Shown here: positions 26,431 to 35,318 of the stretch, piece by piece | Layout of the letters: the number at the start of each line of letters is the position of its first letter | Numbering within the stretch: the stretch's first letter is position 1 | Source: Tabrizicola_A sp965284335 | GTDB lineage: Bacteria; Pseudomonadota; Alphaproteobacteria; Rhodobacterales; Rhodobacteraceae | DNA length: 64,000 nt | Reading direction: 5' to 3' (one strand) | NCBI RefSeq assembly: GCF_965284335.1 | Contig: NZ_OZ260076.1 | The notes under the pieces: model-generated | The model's database searches: none | Told to the model about the DNA's origin: nothing | The model's input: only the letters and a program-made list of their open reading frames with translations | Position numbers and translations under genes: made by a program

Positions 26431-26844
26431 TCCGACACCACGATAATTTCAATTTGGCTTTGAAAAGTACGCGCGCGATTTCAATCGACGCCCCATATTT
26501 TCGAAGTCAATTAATAGCTTATATTTTCGTGAAATCAAAATGCAGAAATCGAATTCTTCGTGAATTTAAAAATTGTCACCCTTTATTTTTAAATCTCGGA
26601 GGTCCAGTTGTCTGGATATTTTAACGGGAGAGCAGCACCACGCACGCATCACCCCCAAGGCTGTATGCGGCTTTTCATCGAGTGCTGGAATATTCCGTTC
26701 TGAAATCATGCCGCCAAACGGCCATGCGTCGCCATCGGTAGTCTGGGGTTATCTCCGCCACCTCGCACCGACGCGCGCTCTTTCGGGGCTGCCAAACGCG
26801 CAGCTTGGCCCCGGACATACCAAGCCAAGGCCAAACTGCCGAGC
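26431..26844. other. Intergenic region; A/T-rich promoter stretch without a gene
   Basis: About 410 bases between the binding-protein start and the terminator of the oxidoreductase gene. 26440-26600 is strikingly A/T-rich (for example AATTTAAAAATTG and TTTATTTTTAAATC) and probably holds the promoter of the binding-protein/cyclase unit. The rest is GC-rich. Open frames here look like shadows; I see no gene. Confidence 0.6.
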
Positions 26845-26872
26845 AAAAGGCCCGCGGCAGGGCGCGCGGGCC
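26845..26872 (-). terminator. Terminator of the FAD oxidoreductase operon
   Basis: On the - strand GGCCCGCG (26872-26865) and CGCGGGCC (26856-26849) form an 8-bp stem with an 8-base loop, followed by TTTT at 26848-26845. It ends 12 bases after the oxidoreductase stop codon. Confidence 0.82.
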
Positions 26873-26884
26873 AAAGCGTCCAAC

Positions 26885-29317
26885 CTAAATCTTGATACGC
26901 AGCGCGTCAGGGTCGAAAAGAGGCTTAAGATGCAGGTTGGCTGGGGTCTCTTGCCCCGCAATAACAAGGGCATATCTGCCTGCCGAAAGCCAAGGCTCGG
27001 TGACGCCGGCCTCGTGGCGGACATAGCCAAGCCCGATGCTTTTGCCCAGCGTATAGCCATAGCCGCCCGAGGTCAGATAGCCCACCGCCTGCCCGTCGCG
27101 CAGGATCGTCTCGCGCCCGACCAGAACGGCCGCCGGATCATCGACGGTAAAGGTCATCAGAGATTTGGTCAGGGGCTTGCCTGCCGCCGCCTCAAGTGCC
27201 GCGCGGCCAAGGAAGGGGGTCTGGGATTTCAGCTTGACCGCCCAGCCAAGACCCGCCTCAAAAGGCGTATCGTTGGGGGTGATATCGGACGACCAGGCCC
27301 GATAGGCCTTTTCCAGCCGCAGAGTTTCCAGCGCGCGATAGCCGACCGGGCGCAGGGCCGGGTCTGCCGCGGTAAGCGCATCGTAAACCGTGCCCAGATC
27401 GGTGATCGGGCAATGCAGCTCCCAGCCCAATTCGCCAACATAGGTCACCCGCAGGGCGCGAACCTTGATCCCGGCGATGGTCAGGATACGGGCCGAGCCA
27501 AAGGGAAGTGCGGCGTTTGACACATCCTCGGCCGCCACGCGGCCCAGAATGTCGCGCGCGCGCGGGCCCATGAGCGACAGCGTGCCCCAGCCTTCGGTGA
27601 CATCTTCAAACGTGACGCCCGATTTCGGCAGATGATCGGCGATCCAGCCGTAATCATGGGTGCGAAAGCCGGTGCCGGTGACAATGTAAAACCGGTCCTC
27701 GGCCAGCCGCGCCACGGTCAGATCGGCCTCGATCCCGCCGCGCGAGTTCAGAAGCTGGGTATAGGTCAGCCGCCCCACCTCGCGCGCCACGCGGTTGGCG
27801 CAGATGGCTTCCAGCGCATCCGCCGCGCCGGGGCCGGAAAGTTCGTATTTGGCGAAAGACGACTGGTCGAACACCCCAGCATGGGCGCGGACATGGGCGT
27901 GTTCTTCGCCCACTGGGCCAAACCAGTTCTGGCGGCCCATCGAATAGTGGTCGCGCGGCTCCATCCCCGCAGGGGCGAACCAGTTCGGCCGCTCCCACCC
28001 CAGTTTCGATCCAAACACCGCGCCCTTGGCTTGCAGCCGCGCATATAGCGGCGAGGTGATGCGGGGGCGGCCCGAGTCATATTCTTCATGCGGGAAGGCG
28101 ACGGTGTAATGCTTGCCATAAGCCTCGAGCGTGCGGGTCGCGACCCAGTCACGATCACGGTGCAGGCCCGAAAAGCGGCGGATATCCACAGCCCAGAGGT
28201 CCAAAGGCGCCTCGCCGCGCATCACCCATTCGGCCAACACCCAGCCCGCGCCACCGCCGGAGGCAATGCCAAAGGCGTTGAAGCCCGCGCCGACATACAT
28301 GTTTTCACATTCGGGTGCCGGGCCAAGGATGAAATTGCCGTCGGGGGTAAAGCTTTCGGCCCCGTTGATCATCTGCTTGACGCCAGTTTTTTCCAGCGCG
28401 GGCACGCGGGCGATGGCCTGTTCCAGATGCTGGCTGAAATGGTCGAAATCATCGTCGAACAGGCGGAATTCCCAGTTCGGGGGAATGTCGCCGGTGACCC
28501 AGCCTTGGGGGTTCGGTTCATACCCGCCCATCACAAGACCGCCCACCTCTTCCTTGAAATAGGTGCGCCGGTCGGGGTCGCGCAGCGTGGGGGCGTCGGG
28601 GGAAAGACCGTCGATCTTTTCGGTGATGATGTATTGGTGCTTCACCGGGTGCAGCGGCACCGTCACCCCGGCCATGGCGCCCAATTGCCGCGCCCACATG
28701 CCGCCGCAGTTCACCACCTTGTCGCAGGCGATGATGCCCTGATCGGTTTCAACATGGGTGATGCGGCGGCCGTCCATCCGGAACCCGGTGACGGTGACAC
28801 CTTCAACGATCTTCGCGCCATGCATCCGCGCGCCCTTAGCGAGTGACTGGGTGATGTCCGAGGGGCTTGCCTGCCCGTCGGTTGGCAACCAGCTGGCACC
28901 GATGAGGTCGGAGGTGTCCATCAGGGGCCACATATGCTTGACCTCATCGGCGCTGATCAGTTCCATATCCATCCCGAAACTGCGGGCGGTGGTGGCAAGG
29001 CGTTTGTATTCGGTCCAGCGGTCCGCCGTGGTGGCCAGACGCAGGCAGCCCGTCATCTTCCAGCCGGTATCGAGCCCCGTCTCGGCCGCGAGCCCTTTGT
29101 ATAGATCGACCGAGTATTTCAGCACCTTGGTGATCGACGCTGATGAGCGCAGCTGCCCCACCAGCCCCGCCGCATGCCATGTGCTGCCAGAGGTGATCTT
29201 GCCCTGTTCGAGCAGCAGCACATCGGCCTTGTGATCGCGCGCCAAGTGATAGGCGGTGGAGCAGCCGATGATGCCGCCGCCAATCACGATGATCTGGGCT
29301 TGGGTCGGAAGGGTCAT
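26885..29317 (-). CDS. FAD-dependent oxidoreductase with C-terminal GcvT domain (dimethylglycine/sarcosine dehydrogenase family)
   Basis: The protein is 810 residues. The FAD-binding GGGIIG is at 13-18. GSTWHAAGL at 44-52 includes His48 at the position where family members bind FAD covalently. A DAO-type domain runs to about 390 and a GcvT/aminomethyltransferase domain covers the rest (YSMGRQNWFGPVGEEHAHVRAHAGVFDQSSFAKYELSGPGA). Such enzymes demethylate dimethylglycine or sarcosine and pass the one-carbon unit to tetrahydrofolate. The ATG at 29317 lies 1 base after the kinase stop. The upstream frame to 29623 is a shadow of the kinase gene. Last gene of the betaine-type operon. Confidence 0.88.
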   Translation of the reverse strand: MTLPTQAQIIVIGGGIIGCSTAYHLARDHKADVLLLEQGKITSGSTWHAAGLVGQLRSSASITKVLKYSVDLYKGLAAETGLDTGWKMTGCLRLATTADRWTEYKRLATTARSFGMDMELISADEVKHMWPLMDTSDLIGASWLPTDGQASPSDITQSLAKGARMHGAKIVEGVTVTGFRMDGRRITHVETDQGIIACDKVVNCGGMWARQLGAMAGVTVPLHPVKHQYIITEKIDGLSPDAPTLRDPDRRTYFKEEVGGLVMGGYEPNPQGWVTGDIPPNWEFRLFDDDFDHFSQHLEQAIARVPALEKTGVKQMINGAESFTPDGNFILGPAPECENMYVGAGFNAFGIASGGGAGWVLAEWVMRGEAPLDLWAVDIRRFSGLHRDRDWVATRTLEAYGKHYTVAFPHEEYDSGRPRITSPLYARLQAKGAVFGSKLGWERPNWFAPAGMEPRDHYSMGRQNWFGPVGEEHAHVRAHAGVFDQSSFAKYELSGPGAADALEAICANRVAREVGRLTYTQLLNSRGGIEADLTVARLAEDRFYIVTGTGFRTHDYGWIADHLPKSGVTFEDVTEGWGTLSLMGPRARDILGRVAAEDVSNAALPFGSARILTIAGIKVRALRVTYVGELGWELHCPITDLGTVYDALTAADPALRPVGYRALETLRLEKAYRAWSSDITPNDTPFEAGLGWAVKLKSQTPFLGRAALEAAAGKPLTKSLMTFTVDDPAAVLVGRETILRDGQAVGYLTSGGYGYTLGKSIGLGYVRHEAGVTEPWLSAGRYALVIAGQETPANLHLKPLFDPDALRIKI

Positions 29318-29318
29318 G

Positions 29319-30209
29319 TCAAAGGGTCCCGTGCATTTTGGTAAAGTGGGAAAGGCTGGCTGCCAGTTTTTCAAGGTTTTCCGCCGCATAGGCGCGATAG
29401 TCGGCCCCGGGGGCTGACAGGTGCAGATCTGACACCATGGCCCACATCGCCTCGCGCAGGAGGCTTGCGCATTGCATGGCGTCAAAGGCACGGGCAAAGG
29501 CGGCGTCGGGTTTGTGGCCAAGATAGGCGACCAGCAGCGCCTCGGTTTCCGCCCCATCCATGCCGGCGTTTGAGGCCGCGCCCGCCAGATCGAACATCGC
29601 GGTGCCAAAGCCCGCGTATTCATAGTCGATCAGCCAGAGCCGATGGCCGTCATCGAGGAAATTCGCGGGCAACAGGTCATGGTGGCCAAAGACGATGGGC
29701 AGGGGGATTTGCGCGGCCTCCAGCTTGGCGGCAAGGGTCAGATGATCGGGCAAGCCGGGGGCAAAGGGGCTGCCGCCCGCCGCAATGGTGCGGGCATAGT
29801 CGCGGATCACATGGAAGGGCCAAAAGATAAAACCTGCCCCGCTGACCTGCGCCGGCATCTCATGGTGAAAGCGGCGCAAGAGCGCGCCCACCCGGTGGGG
29901 GGCAGCGCGCAGATCGGCCGGGGTCCAGGTGGCGGCCTGGATGAACTGGCCGACGCTGACGCCGGCGGCGGCATATTCCACCGCCGGGCCAAAGCCTGCG
30001 GCATGGGCGGCGCGGGCGGTCATCACCTCACGCGCGCGGTCAACGTGGTGAAACGGGTAGTCGCGGCCAAAGCGCACAACATGGGCGCCCGCCGCGTCGG
30101 TGACCTTCCAGCTTTCGTTGGACAGCCCGCCGTGCAGGGGTTCGGCGGTGATCTCGCCCTGCCAGCAGGGCAAGCCGCGGATGGTGTCGGGGATCATGGC
30201 GGCGATCAT
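29319..30209 (-). CDS. Phosphotransferase of the choline/ethanolamine kinase type
   Basis: The protein is 296 residues. The kinase signatures are VFGHHDLLPANF (catalytic Asp in HHD, Asn of the metal site) and LIDYEYAGFGTAMFDLA (metal Asp in IDYEYAG). An N-terminal lobe WKVTDAAGAHVVRFGRDYP supplies the nucleotide site. The IDYEYAG form is typical of choline/ethanolamine kinases rather than of aminoglycoside kinases. It overlaps the permease gene upstream by 4 bases and ends 1 base before the oxidoreductase. The substrate is probably a choline-like alcohol delivered by the ABC importer; this is inference from position. Confidence 0.8.
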   Translation of the reverse strand: MIAAMIPDTIRGLPCWQGEITAEPLHGGLSNESWKVTDAAGAHVVRFGRDYPFHHVDRAREVMTARAAHAAGFGPAVEYAAAGVSVGQFIQAATWTPADLRAAPHRVGALLRRFHHEMPAQVSGAGFIFWPFHVIRDYARTIAAGGSPFAPGLPDHLTLAAKLEAAQIPLPIVFGHHDLLPANFLDDGHRLWLIDYEYAGFGTAMFDLAGAASNAGMDGAETEALLVAYLGHKPDAAFARAFDAMQCASLLREAMWAMVSDLHLSAPGADYRAYAAENLEKLAASLSHFTKMHGTL

Positions 30210-32200
30210 GTGGTGCCCTCTAATCCGAGTTTCTCTCGCGCGGACCGGGCGGCGGCGGACAACAGCCGGTCAGCAATGATGGCGATGAAGGCAATCGCCA
30301 GCCCGGCCACCAGCCCGTTGCCGGGGTTCGCCTTGGTCAGCGCGATATAGACGTCTTGGCCAAGATCGCGGGTGCCGACGAGGGCGGTGATGACCAGCAT
30401 CGAAAGCGCGAACATGATGGTCTGATTGAGGCCCAGAAGGATTTCCGGCAGCGCCAGTTTCAGCCGGATGCGCGTCAGGATCTGCCAAGGCGTGCAGCCC
30501 ATGGCGCGGCCCGCCTCGATCAGGCGCGGGTCCACCCCTTGCAGGCCCAGCACCGTATAGCGGACCGAGGCCACCACCGCATAGGCCACCACCGCGATCA
30601 TGGCGGTGAAATCCCCCACCCGGAACAGCATGACGATGGGCATGAGGTAAACGAAACTCGGCAGGGTTTGCAGCGTGTCGATGATCAGCCTTGTGACGGA
30701 CCACCAGCGGTCACGCTCGGCCACCCAGATGGCGATGGGCAGGCCCAGCCCCATGGCGACAAGGGTCGAGATACCGCAGAGATAGACGGTGATCATTGCC
30801 TTTTCCCATTGCCCGGTGGCGGCGATCAGGAAGGACAGGCCCGCGCACAAAAGCCCAAGGCGCAGCCCCCCGAGCCGCCAGCCGAGAAGGCCCAAAAGGG
30901 CGACCACCCCCAGCCATGGCAGGCCCAGAAGAAAGCGTTTGGTGGGCATCAAGACCCAAGTCAGGATTGCGTTCTTCACCGCCTCGAGCGTGTCAAAGAA
31001 GGTGATGTTGATCCATTGCACCAGCGCTGCCCAGAAGGGGCTTGTCCAAAGCTGCGCCGCCTCGGGGTAGGTTTGCACGGCGGGCAGCAAAAGGCCGATC
31101 AGCCCCGCGCCAAGGGCAAAGACAAGGGCGGCCAACAGATAGGGATGGCGGGCAAGGCCGGTTTTCAGGGTCGTGCCAGCGCTGCGATGCGCGACGGCTT
31201 GGCTCAGGCGATCCAGCGCAATGGCCAGAGCGACGATGGCAAACCCCGCCTCAAGCCCGGTGCCGAAATCCAGCCGCCTGAGCGCGTTCAGCACCTCGAA
31301 CCCCAGCCCCCCTGCCCCGATCATCGAGGCGATGATGACCATGTTCAGCGACAACATGATGACCTGATTGACGCCCACCAGCAAAGGCTCACGCGCCGAG
31401 GGGACCAGCACGCGCCACAGGTGCTGACGCGGGGTGCAGCCGGTCATGGTGGCCAGATCATGGGTCTCGGAGGGCACGCGCGACAGGGAAAGCGTGGTGA
31501 TCCGGGTCATCGGCGGGGTGGCATAGATCAGCGTGGCAATCACTGCCGCCGTGGGGCCAAAGCCAAAGAGGATCAGGATCGGCACCAGATAGGCAAAGAC
31601 TGGCATGGTCTGCATGAGGTCGAGAAACGGGCGCAGCGCGCGGTCAAACCACGGGTGGCGCCACGCAAGGATGCCAAGGCCCAAGCCCCCGGCCACACCC
31701 AAAGGCACCGCGACGACGATGGAGGCGAGCGTGACCATGGTGGCATGCCAATGGCCAAAAATCGCGACAAAGACGAAACAGGCCGCGACCAGCGCGGCCA
31801 GCCCTGCCCCGCCCGCCCAATGGGCAAAAAGCGCCATGAGGGCGATGACGGCCAGCCATGACAGCGGCGGCACGAGTTGCAGCGTTTGCCCCGCCTCTTG
31901 ACGCTGCACCCCATCGGCCAACAGGCCAAGGGCCGCCTGATAGGGAATGTCGATGAGCGACGAAAACGCGCGCGTCAGATCGGCAAAGGCGATGGGGCCA
32001 ATGGCGGCCTCTTTCACCGCCCAGGTAATCGCGCCGCCAATCCAGCGCGCGGCGGGGATTTGCGCCGATTTCGGGTAATCGAAGGCAAAGGGCAAAAAGG
32101 TTTGCCCCCAAAGCCACAGCGCCGCCCCAAGGGCGAGCGCGAGGCCCCAGATCAGGCGGCTGCGCTCTGCCAGCGCAGGCAAGGACCCCGCGCCGATCAC
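30206..32200 (-). CDS. Betaine/choline-type ABC transporter permease, two fused permease domains
   Basis: The protein is 664 residues, about twice the usual ProW/ChoW length. It has two copies of the permease domain. Each has an EAA-type loop: THDLATMTGCTPRQHLWRVLVPSA in the first half, and LIEAGRAMGCTPWQILTRIRLKLA in the second. Family members use two identical ProW-like subunits; here the pair is one polypeptide. The start is a GTG at 32200 overlapping the ATPase stop (GTGA). Confidence 0.9.
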   Translation of the reverse strand: MIGAGSLPALAERSRLIWGLALALGAALWLWGQTFLPFAFDYPKSAQIPAARWIGGAITWAVKEAAIGPIAFADLTRAFSSLIDIPYQAALGLLADGVQRQEAGQTLQLVPPLSWLAVIALMALFAHWAGGAGLAALVAACFVFVAIFGHWHATMVTLASIVVAVPLGVAGGLGLGILAWRHPWFDRALRPFLDLMQTMPVFAYLVPILILFGFGPTAAVIATLIYATPPMTRITTLSLSRVPSETHDLATMTGCTPRQHLWRVLVPSAREPLLVGVNQVIMLSLNMVIIASMIGAGGLGFEVLNALRRLDFGTGLEAGFAIVALAIALDRLSQAVAHRSAGTTLKTGLARHPYLLAALVFALGAGLIGLLLPAVQTYPEAAQLWTSPFWAALVQWINITFFDTLEAVKNAILTWVLMPTKRFLLGLPWLGVVALLGLLGWRLGGLRLGLLCAGLSFLIAATGQWEKAMITVYLCGISTLVAMGLGLPIAIWVAERDRWWSVTRLIIDTLQTLPSFVYLMPIVMLFRVGDFTAMIAVVAYAVVASVRYTVLGLQGVDPRLIEAGRAMGCTPWQILTRIRLKLALPEILLGLNQTIMFALSMLVITALVGTRDLGQDVYIALTKANPGNGLVAGLAIAFIAIIADRLLSAAARSAREKLGLEGTT

Positions 32201-33213
32201 GCCTCACCCCCGAGCAGAAGCCGGATCACATCTTCGCGCGCCACGGTGCCGATGGGCGTGCCCTGTTCCTCGACGCCCACCTGCGCCTGACCGTCGAGAA
32301 AGGCCTGCCCCGCCTCGGCCACCGTGGCGCGGGCGGGCAGGATCGCCAGACCGGCGGGCACCGGGCCGGGGGAGACCAATGACGCCAGCCGCACCACCTT
32401 GGCCTTGGCCACCGCCCCGGTGAAGGCGCGCACATAATCGGTGGCCGGGTGCAGGACCAGATCCTGCGGCGTGCCGATCTGTTCGATCTGGCCGTCTTTC
32501 ATGATGGCGATACGGTCGGCAAGCCGGATCGCCTCGTCAAAGTCATGGGTGATGAAGATGATGGTCTTTTGCAGCCGCGATTGCAGGCGGATGAATTCAT
32601 CCTGCAACTCGCGCCGGATCAGGGGGTCAAGGGCGGAAAAAGGCTCGTCAAGGAACCACAGTTCGGGTTCCACGGCGAGCGAGCGGGCAATGCCCACGCG
32701 CTGTTGCTGACCGCCAGACAATTGGCGCGGATAGGCACCCTCGCGGCCCGCAAGGCCCACGAGCGCGATCATCTCGCGGGCGCGCCCCTCACGCTCGGGC
32801 CGGGGAATGCCTTGAATATCCAAGGGAAAGGCCACGTTTTCCAGAACCGTCAGATGCGGCAAAAGCGCAAAGTGCTGAAACACCATGCCCATTTTGTGCC
32901 GCCGGATCTGGGTCATCTCGGCCTCACTCGCGGTCAAGAGGTCTTGGCCGTTGAACAAGACCTGCCCGGCGGTGGGTTCGATCAGCCGCGACATCAGCCG
33001 CACCAGAGTGGATTTGCCTGATCCCGACAGCCCCATGATGACAAAGATCTCGCCGCGCCGGACGGTAAGATCCACCGCGCGCACGGCGGGCACAAGGCCA
33101 AGGGCAGCCAGCCTCGCCGCATCGCCCCCCGACGCGGCAAAGGCCTCGGTCGCGCGGGCGCCGAACACCTTCCACAGGTCGCGGCAAACAAGCGTATCGG
33201 TCACGTCAGACAT
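32197..33213 (-). CDS. Betaine/choline-type ABC transporter ATP-binding protein (ProV/ChoV-like)
   Basis: The protein is 338 residues. Walker A GLSGSGKST, signature LSGGQQQRV and Walker B LWFLDEPFSALDPLIRREL. About 90 residues after the ATPase core replace the usual paired CBS domains, so ionic-strength sensing as in OpuA may be reduced. The N-terminal KVFGARATEAFAASGGDAARLAALGLVPAVRAVDL leader is typical of ProV-type subunits. It starts 77 bases after the binding-protein stop, with a stem-loop in that gap. Confidence 0.92.
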   Translation of the reverse strand: MSDVTDTLVCRDLWKVFGARATEAFAASGGDAARLAALGLVPAVRAVDLTVRRGEIFVIMGLSGSGKSTLVRLMSRLIEPTAGQVLFNGQDLLTASEAEMTQIRRHKMGMVFQHFALLPHLTVLENVAFPLDIQGIPRPEREGRAREMIALVGLAGREGAYPRQLSGGQQQRVGIARSLAVEPELWFLDEPFSALDPLIRRELQDEFIRLQSRLQKTIIFITHDFDEAIRLADRIAIMKDGQIEQIGTPQDLVLHPATDYVRAFTGAVAKAKVVRLASLVSPGPVPAGLAILPARATVAEAGQAFLDGQAQVGVEEQGTPIGTVAREDVIRLLLGGEA

Positions 33214-33235
33214 TCAAGAACCCGGTTTAACCCGA

Positions 33236-33259
33236 CCCGAGGCGCGCGGTCGCCTCGGG
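33236..33259. repeat. Intercistronic stem-loop after the binding-protein gene
   Basis: CCCGAGGCG and CGCCTCGGG form a perfect 9-bp stem around CGCGGT, in the gap between binding-protein and ATPase genes. With no T-run it is more likely an mRNA-stabilising or attenuating hairpin that raises the ratio of binding protein to membrane subunits. Confidence 0.7.
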
Positions 33260-33290
33260 GTGATTTTGGAAAGGCCACGGAATGGCCTGC

Positions 33291-34226
33291 CTACTTGGCG
33301 ATCCAAGCGCTCCAGGTGGCCTCATTGGCGGCCATCCAGTCAGCCACGACTGCCTCGATGGTTTTGCCGTTGAGATCCACCTCTGTGATCATCTGGCCCA
33401 TCGCGGCATTGTCGATGGTAAAGGCCTGAATGGCCTTATGCGCGCCGGGCCATTTGTCTTTCACGCCCGACCAGCCGACCTTCCAGATATCGCCAAAGGG
33501 CTTGCCGCAATCATGCGCGGCATCCGGGTTTCCACCCCAAGCCGGATCGGTGTAGCAGGCGGCCTCATAGGTGGGAAACTCCACCCATTCGCCTTCGAAC
33601 TTGGCGGGGGCCCAATGTGGGGCATAGATCCACAGCATCACAGGGGCCTGACGCTGATAGGCGGATTCCAATTCGGCAAAGAGCGCCGCATCGGTGCCTG
33701 CGTGGATCACCTCAAACGGCAGATCAAGGGCTGCGATGCGCTCCTCATCAAATCCGCCCCATGTGACGGGCCCGCCCAGATAGCGCCCCTTGGGCGCGGT
33801 TTCGGCGGTGCTGAAGGCTTCGGCGCAGGCGGGGTCCTTCAAGGCCTCCCAATTCGGCAGACCGGGGCATTTTTCCTTCATGTAAAGCGGATACCACCAT
33901 TCTTCCTTGGCCTGCATTCCAGTCGGGCCCAGCACCTCGACATTGCCGGTCGCGGTGGAGGCATCCATCGCATCGCGCCCGGTGGTTTCCCATATCTCCA
34001 TGGCGACATGCAGATCGCCGGTTTCCAGACCGGCAAACTGGGCCAGATAATCGGCCTGCACATATTCCACGTTATAACCGCCCTTCTTCAACACCTCGCC
34101 CATCAATTGGGTGGTGATGAGCTGACCGGTCCAGTCGTGCAGGGTCAGTTTGATCGGGTCGGTCGAATCCTGAGCCATCGCAGTTGAGGCGCAAAGCATG
34201 GCGGCAAGGGTAAGAGACAGGCGCAT
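33291..34226 (-). CDS. Betaine/choline-type ABC substrate-binding protein (OpuAC/ProX/ChoX family)
   Basis: The protein is 311 residues with a signal peptide (MRLSLTLAAMLCASTAMAQ). The body has the OpuAC pattern: IKLTLHDWTGQLITTQLMGEVLKKGGYNVEYVQADYL, HVAMEIWETTG, and Trp-rich segments (EEWWYPLYM, WIYAPHW) suited to an aromatic box for a quaternary ammonium group. The exact ligand (betaine, choline, dimethylglycine or a relative) is unknown. First gene of the operon, divergent from the DeoR regulator. Confidence 0.88.
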   Translation of the reverse strand: MRLSLTLAAMLCASTAMAQDSTDPIKLTLHDWTGQLITTQLMGEVLKKGGYNVEYVQADYLAQFAGLETGDLHVAMEIWETTGRDAMDASTATGNVEVLGPTGMQAKEEWWYPLYMKEKCPGLPNWEALKDPACAEAFSTAETAPKGRYLGGPVTWGGFDEERIAALDLPFEVIHAGTDAALFAELESAYQRQAPVMLWIYAPHWAPAKFEGEWVEFPTYEAACYTDPAWGGNPDAAHDCGKPFGDIWKVGWSGVKDKWPGAHKAIQAFTIDNAAMGQMITEVDLNGKTIEAVVADWMAANEATWSAWIAK

Positions 34227-34476
34227 GTGACACTCCCTGATGGGGGCCTGCCGGTCATTCGGCGGGCCAGTTGGGTGATTGCGGCGCTTGGGACGCGGTC
34301 AAGCCTGGGCGCGCCTGCGCCTTTTCTTCTGATGAAAATTACGCGCCACCATGGGGGCGTGAGTCAACAAGAAATCAGGATAAATGTGGAAAACCTGACC
34401 GCATCATTGAGTTATTGACAAGTTTCGGTCAGAATGAGTGCGAAATTCCACAAATCAGATAAGGTTGCAGACCGGA

Positions 34477-35262
34477 ATGCTCAACAAACGGCACGGGGCG
34501 ATTCTGGGGATTCTTGAGGCGCAGGGTGCCTTGCCCTTGGCTGCGCTGGCCACGGCCCTTGGGGTTTCGGCCGAAACGGTGCGGCGCGATGTGCGCGCCA
34601 TGGCCGAGGCGGGGGCGGTGGTGCGCGTTCATGGCGCGGTGGGGCTGGCGGGCCAGACAGGCGAGGCGCCCTTTGACCGTCGGATGCGCGAGAACGCGGG
34701 CGCCAAGCGCGCCATTGCCCGCGCCATGGCCGAACAGATCGGCGATGGCGACAGCCTGATGCTGGATACCGGCACCACAACCAGCTTTCTGGCGCGTGAA
34801 CTTTTGACCCATCGGCGGCTGACGGTGGTGACCAATTCCTCGGACATCGCCCGCACCTTGGCCACGGTGAACGGCAACCGGGTGTTCATGGCGGGGGGCG
34901 AGTTGCGCGGCGACAGCGGGGCTGCACTGGGGGCCTCGGCCTTGGAGTTCATCCGGAGCTTTGCCGTGCAACATGCGATCATCTCGGCAGGGGCGGTGGA
35001 TGCCTCGGGGGTGATGGACTTTGACCTGCAAGAGGCGGAATTTGCCCGCATGGTGCTGGCCTGTGGCGAGCGGCGCGTGGTGGTGACCGATGCCAGCAAA
35101 TTCGGGCGGCGCGGCTTCATCCGGGTGGCGGGGTTTGACCATGTGGATCTGGTGGCCACCAATGCCCCGCCCCCGCCCGAAGTGGCCGCCGCCATGGCAG
35201 CGGCTGGGGTGACGCTGCAACTCTGCGCGAGCCCCACCGCAGCCGGGAGCTTGGCGGGTTAA
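34477..35262 (+). CDS. DeoR-family transcriptional regulator
   Basis: The protein is 261 residues. N-terminal helix-turn-helix (GAILGILEAQGALPLAALATALGVSAETVRRDVRAM) is followed by the sugar-isomerase-like sensor domain (DGDSLMLDTGTTTSFLARELL; VVTNSSDIARTLA; VVVTDASKFGRRGFIRVAGFDHVDLVATN). DeoR proteins usually respond to a phosphorylated ligand, which fits a neighbouring kinase product. The ATG at 34477 is preferred; a GTG at 34438 adds 13 residues. The 250-base divergent gap to the binding-protein gene should contain its operator. Confidence 0.88.
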   Translation: MLNKRHGAILGILEAQGALPLAALATALGVSAETVRRDVRAMAEAGAVVRVHGAVGLAGQTGEAPFDRRMRENAGAKRAIARAMAEQIGDGDSLMLDTGTTTSFLARELLTHRRLTVVTNSSDIARTLATVNGNRVFMAGGELRGDSGAALGASALEFIRSFAVQHAIISAGAVDASGVMDFDLQEAEFARMVLACGERRVVVTDASKFGRRGFIRVAGFDHVDLVATNAPPPPEVAAAMAAAGVTLQLCASPTAAGSLAG

Positions 35263-35318
35263 GGGCGCACAAAGGCCAAGCTGGGATGGTCCGGGGCCTC
35301 TAACTCACTGAACGCCCC

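Noticed and set aside
30356..31861. A 501-codon rightward open frame
   Set aside because: Antisense to the fused permease; the product is full of Gln/His/Arg/Asp repeats with no recognisable fold.
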